From Myxococcales bacterium (lineage in GTDB: Bacteria > Myxococcota_A > Polyangia > Polyangiales > JADJMO01), in NCBI GenBank assembly GCA_016709545.1, contig JADJMO010000008.1:124001-188000 (forward strand): DNA of 64,000 bases, given 5' to 3'. This document shows, in pieces, positions 62,449 through 64,000 of the stretch. Made by a program: the position numbers and the translations under genes. Below the pieces are notes generated by a model that saw nothing but the letters and a program-made list of their open reading frames with translations, did no database searches and was not told where the DNA came from. Each line of letters starts with the position of its first letter. The first letter of the stretch is position 1.

Positions 62449-62979
62449 ATGGCTCAGCGACCCCGCCTCCGTGTCCCCCCTGCCACGCCACCCTTCCACG
62501 TGGTGCTCCTGGAGCCAGAAATCCCCCCGAACACGGGAAACGTGGCCCGAATCTGCGCGGCGACCACCTCCCCCCTCCACCTGGTGGGGCCCCTCGGATT
62601 TCGCATCGACGAGCACGCCGTCCGGAGGGCCGGGCTGGACTACTGGCACCTGGTCGACCTGCGAAGACACCTTGACTTCCCCCACTTCGTCCATGCTTTC
62701 GGGCAGGAATCGCCCGGCGGGAGGCGGCTCCTCTTCACGGCCCACGCCCGGACGAGCCTGTACGACGCCGAAATCCGGCCGGGAGACGCCCTCGTGTTCG
62801 GTCGGGAGTCGGTCGGGCTGCCCGAGGAGCTCTGCGCTGCCCACCCGGACGACTGCGTCGGCATCCCCACGAGCGGGGGCGTCCGCTCCCACAACCTGGC
62901 CAACGCGGTCAGCATCGCCGTCTACGAGGCGCTGCGACGCACCGGCGCGCTCTCCCGGCCGTTCGCCGAGGATTCGTGA
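62449..62979 (+). CDS. trmL: tRNA (cytidine/uridine-2'-O-)-methyltransferase, SPOUT family
   Basis: 176 residues, slightly longer than the 155-165 usual because of a Pro/Arg N-terminus. It methylates the ribose of the wobble nucleotide 34 in certain leucine tRNAs, using S-adenosylmethionine. The knotted SPOUT fold is evident: VVLLEPEIPPNTGNVARICA, LVFGRESVGLPEEL and the SAM knot SHNLANAVSIAVYEALRR. There is no other methyltransferase around; the neighbours are unrelated. Confidence 0.93.
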   Translation: MAQRPRLRVPPATPPFHVVLLEPEIPPNTGNVARICAATTSPLHLVGPLGFRIDEHAVRRAGLDYWHLVDLRRHLDFPHFVHAFGQESPGGRRLLFTAHARTSLYDAEIRPGDALVFGRESVGLPEELCAAHPDDCVGIPTSGGVRSHNLANAVSIAVYEALRRTGALSRPFAEDS

Positions 62980-63002
62980 GAGCTCACCGCGCACCGTTGC
63001 GA

Positions 63003-63008
63003 TAGAGT
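63003..63008 (+). promoter_or_regulatory. TANNNT -10 for mlaE
   Basis: TAGAGT, 9 nt before ATG 63018. Confidence 0.35.
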
Positions 63009-63017
63009 GACGGCGCG

Positions 63018-63827
63018 ATGGCGGGCGGTTCGGTCCTCGAGACCACAGACGACAAGCGCGGCGTCGCGTACACGACGGGCTCCGGCTTCCTGCGCATCAG
63101 CGAGCTCGTCGGGGGCTTCGCGCTGCTCTTCGGCCGCATCGCCGCGCGCCTGCTCACGTTCCGGTTCGACCGCGAGCAGACGTTCATGAACCTCTACAAG
63201 ATGGGGGTGAAGTCGATCCCCATCGTGGCGGTGACCGCGCTGTTCACGGGCGCCATCATGGTCATCCAGGCCGCGCCGCTGGTGCAGCGGTACCAGGCGT
63301 ACGGCCTCCTCGGGTGGGGCGCGGGGTTCGGCACGCTGCGCGAGATCGGGCCGCTGCTCACCGCGCTGATGATCAGCGGGCGCGTCGGCGCCAACAACGC
63401 CGCCGAGCTCGGCACCATGTCGGTCACCGAGCAGATCGACGCGATGCGCACGCTCGCCATCGATCCGGTGGCCTACCTCGTCGCGCCGCGGTTCGTCGCC
63501 ATCGTCATCACCTTGTTCTGCTCCACACTCGTGGCCGACTTCCTGGCGCTGTTCGGCGCGGCGTACAGCGCGGGCCCTCTGCTCGGGGTCGATCCGCAGG
63601 TGTTCTACAACGGCCTCACGGCGGGGCTCCTCAACTTCGGGGACGTGGCGCACGGCCTCGTGAAGAGCGTCGCGTTCGGCGCGATGATCGCCCTCTCCTC
63701 GTGCTTCTTCGGCCTCAACGTGCAGGGCGGCGCGCCGGGCGTCGGGCGCGCGGTCAACGCCACCGTCGTCGTGAGCGCCGCGAGCATCTTCGTGATCGAC
63801 TACTTCGTCTCGGCCCTGGGCACCTGA
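63018..63827 (+). CDS. mlaE: MlaE-family ABC transporter permease
   Basis: 269 residues, the family's normal size. Five or six hydrophobic helices and the MlaE coupling motif LREIGPLLTALMISGRVGAN followed by AAELGTM, and AIDPVAYLVAPRF, are seen. MlaE permeases move phospholipids or other lipids between inner and outer membranes with MlaF ATPase and an MCE-domain protein. A second related gene begins 2 bp after the stop, so the operon continues beyond the window, where mlaF and mlaD homologues would be expected. Confidence 0.92.
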   Translation: MAGGSVLETTDDKRGVAYTTGSGFLRISELVGGFALLFGRIAARLLTFRFDREQTFMNLYKMGVKSIPIVAVTALFTGAIMVIQAAPLVQRYQAYGLLGWGAGFGTLREIGPLLTALMISGRVGANNAAELGTMSVTEQIDAMRTLAIDPVAYLVAPRFVAIVITLFCSTLVADFLALFGAAYSAGPLLGVDPQVFYNGLTAGLLNFGDVAHGLVKSVAFGAMIALSSCFFGLNVQGGAPGVGRAVNATVVVSAASIFVIDYFVSALGT

Positions 63828-63828
63828 C

Positions 63829-64000
63829 GTGGCCGCGAACGAGCCGCTGAGTTCGCGCGCGGAGGATCTCGCGCCGCCGCCGAAGGAGCCGGGGTTCGTG
63901 CACCAGCTCGGGGCGTTCGCGATCGAGGCCTTCGGTCAGGCGCGCGACCTCTACTCCGTGTTCGTGCGGACCCTCTACTACTCGGTCTACGGGCGCCGCG
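63829..64000 (+). CDS. Second MlaE-like permease, N-terminal part (3' end outside window)
   Basis: GTG 63829 begins 1 bp after the mlaE stop. 57 codons are visible: a polar Pro/Glu N-terminus then LGAFAIEAFGQARDLYSVF, leading to VRTLYYSVYGRR, which matches the amphipathic start of MlaE permeases. In myxobacteria two MlaE paralogues often sit together, so this is the likely identity; it cannot be proved with this much sequence. Confidence 0.7.
   Translation, partial: MAANEPLSSRAEDLAPPPKEPGFVHQLGAFAIEAFGQARDLYSVFVRTLYYSVYGRR

Overview
The window is a GC-rich (roughly 70% by eye), densely packed bacterial chromosome segment. It most resembles a Myxococcota genome of the Polyangia type. The evidence is the number of secreted lipoproteins with Asp/Gly/Ser-rich linkers after the lipobox, two Hanks-type Ser/Thr kinases (one fused to a formylglycine-generating-enzyme-like domain), a PP2C phosphatase, an AgmX/PglI-type protein, a CheB-CheR-PAS hybrid, an HDOD protein and an MlaE permease pair. 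The lineage is inferred from gene content; there is no rRNA to confirm it.

Layout. 1-9 kb: the 3' part of a TonB-dependent receptor with two lipoproteins, a tandem pair of von Willebrand A (VWA) lipoproteins and a carboxypeptidase-regulatory-like lipoprotein. 9-9.4 kb: a gene-poor stretch with a long inverted repeat and a 20-bp tandem array. 9.4-15.7 kb: envelope proteins (RCC1 repeats, beta-barrels, Cys-rich lipoproteins). 15.7-18 kb: glutamate dehydrogenase and CdsA. 18-21 kb: a VWA lipoprotein, a REP-associated transposase with its own repeats, and a metallo-beta-lactamase-fold enzyme. 21-28.4 kb: a signalling operon (CheB-CheR-PAS, hybrid histidine kinase, HDOD). 28.6-32.4 kb: a phosphodiesterase, a molybdate transporter, MoaD and a MoaC-MoaE fusion. 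32.4-43.4 kb: Ser/Thr kinases, a GlcD-type oxidase, lipoproteins, an esterase and PP2C. 43.5-50.6 kb: a two-component system divergent from a heavy-metal RND efflux operon. 50.7-54.5 kb: AgmX-like protein, TRAP solute-binding protein, VWA lipoprotein. 54.5-64 kb: PcrA/UvrD helicase, tRNA-His, an AbiEi-like gene beside an unusual nested-palindrome element, an S1-domain protein, TrmL and the start of an Mla-type ABC transporter.

Two patterns run through the whole window. First, at least eight genes carry single-base frameshifts, most at runs of four to six G or C, and the protein family continues intact in the next frame; this looks like assembly indels rather than real decay. Second, many operon-leading genes have a TANNNT hexamer only 6-9 nt before the start codon and no Shine-Dalgarno, which points to leaderless transcripts; other genes have a clear GGAGG.

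Co-working gene sets: receptor plus lipoproteins (uptake of an unknown ligand, with a palindrome over one promoter); molybdate import plus molybdopterin synthase; sensor kinase plus regulator beside a CzcCBA-type pump; and a kinase/phosphatase set for Ser/Thr signalling. The least explained local feature is the 58.5 kb palindrome pair next to an orphan AbiEi-like gene that abuts tRNA-His.
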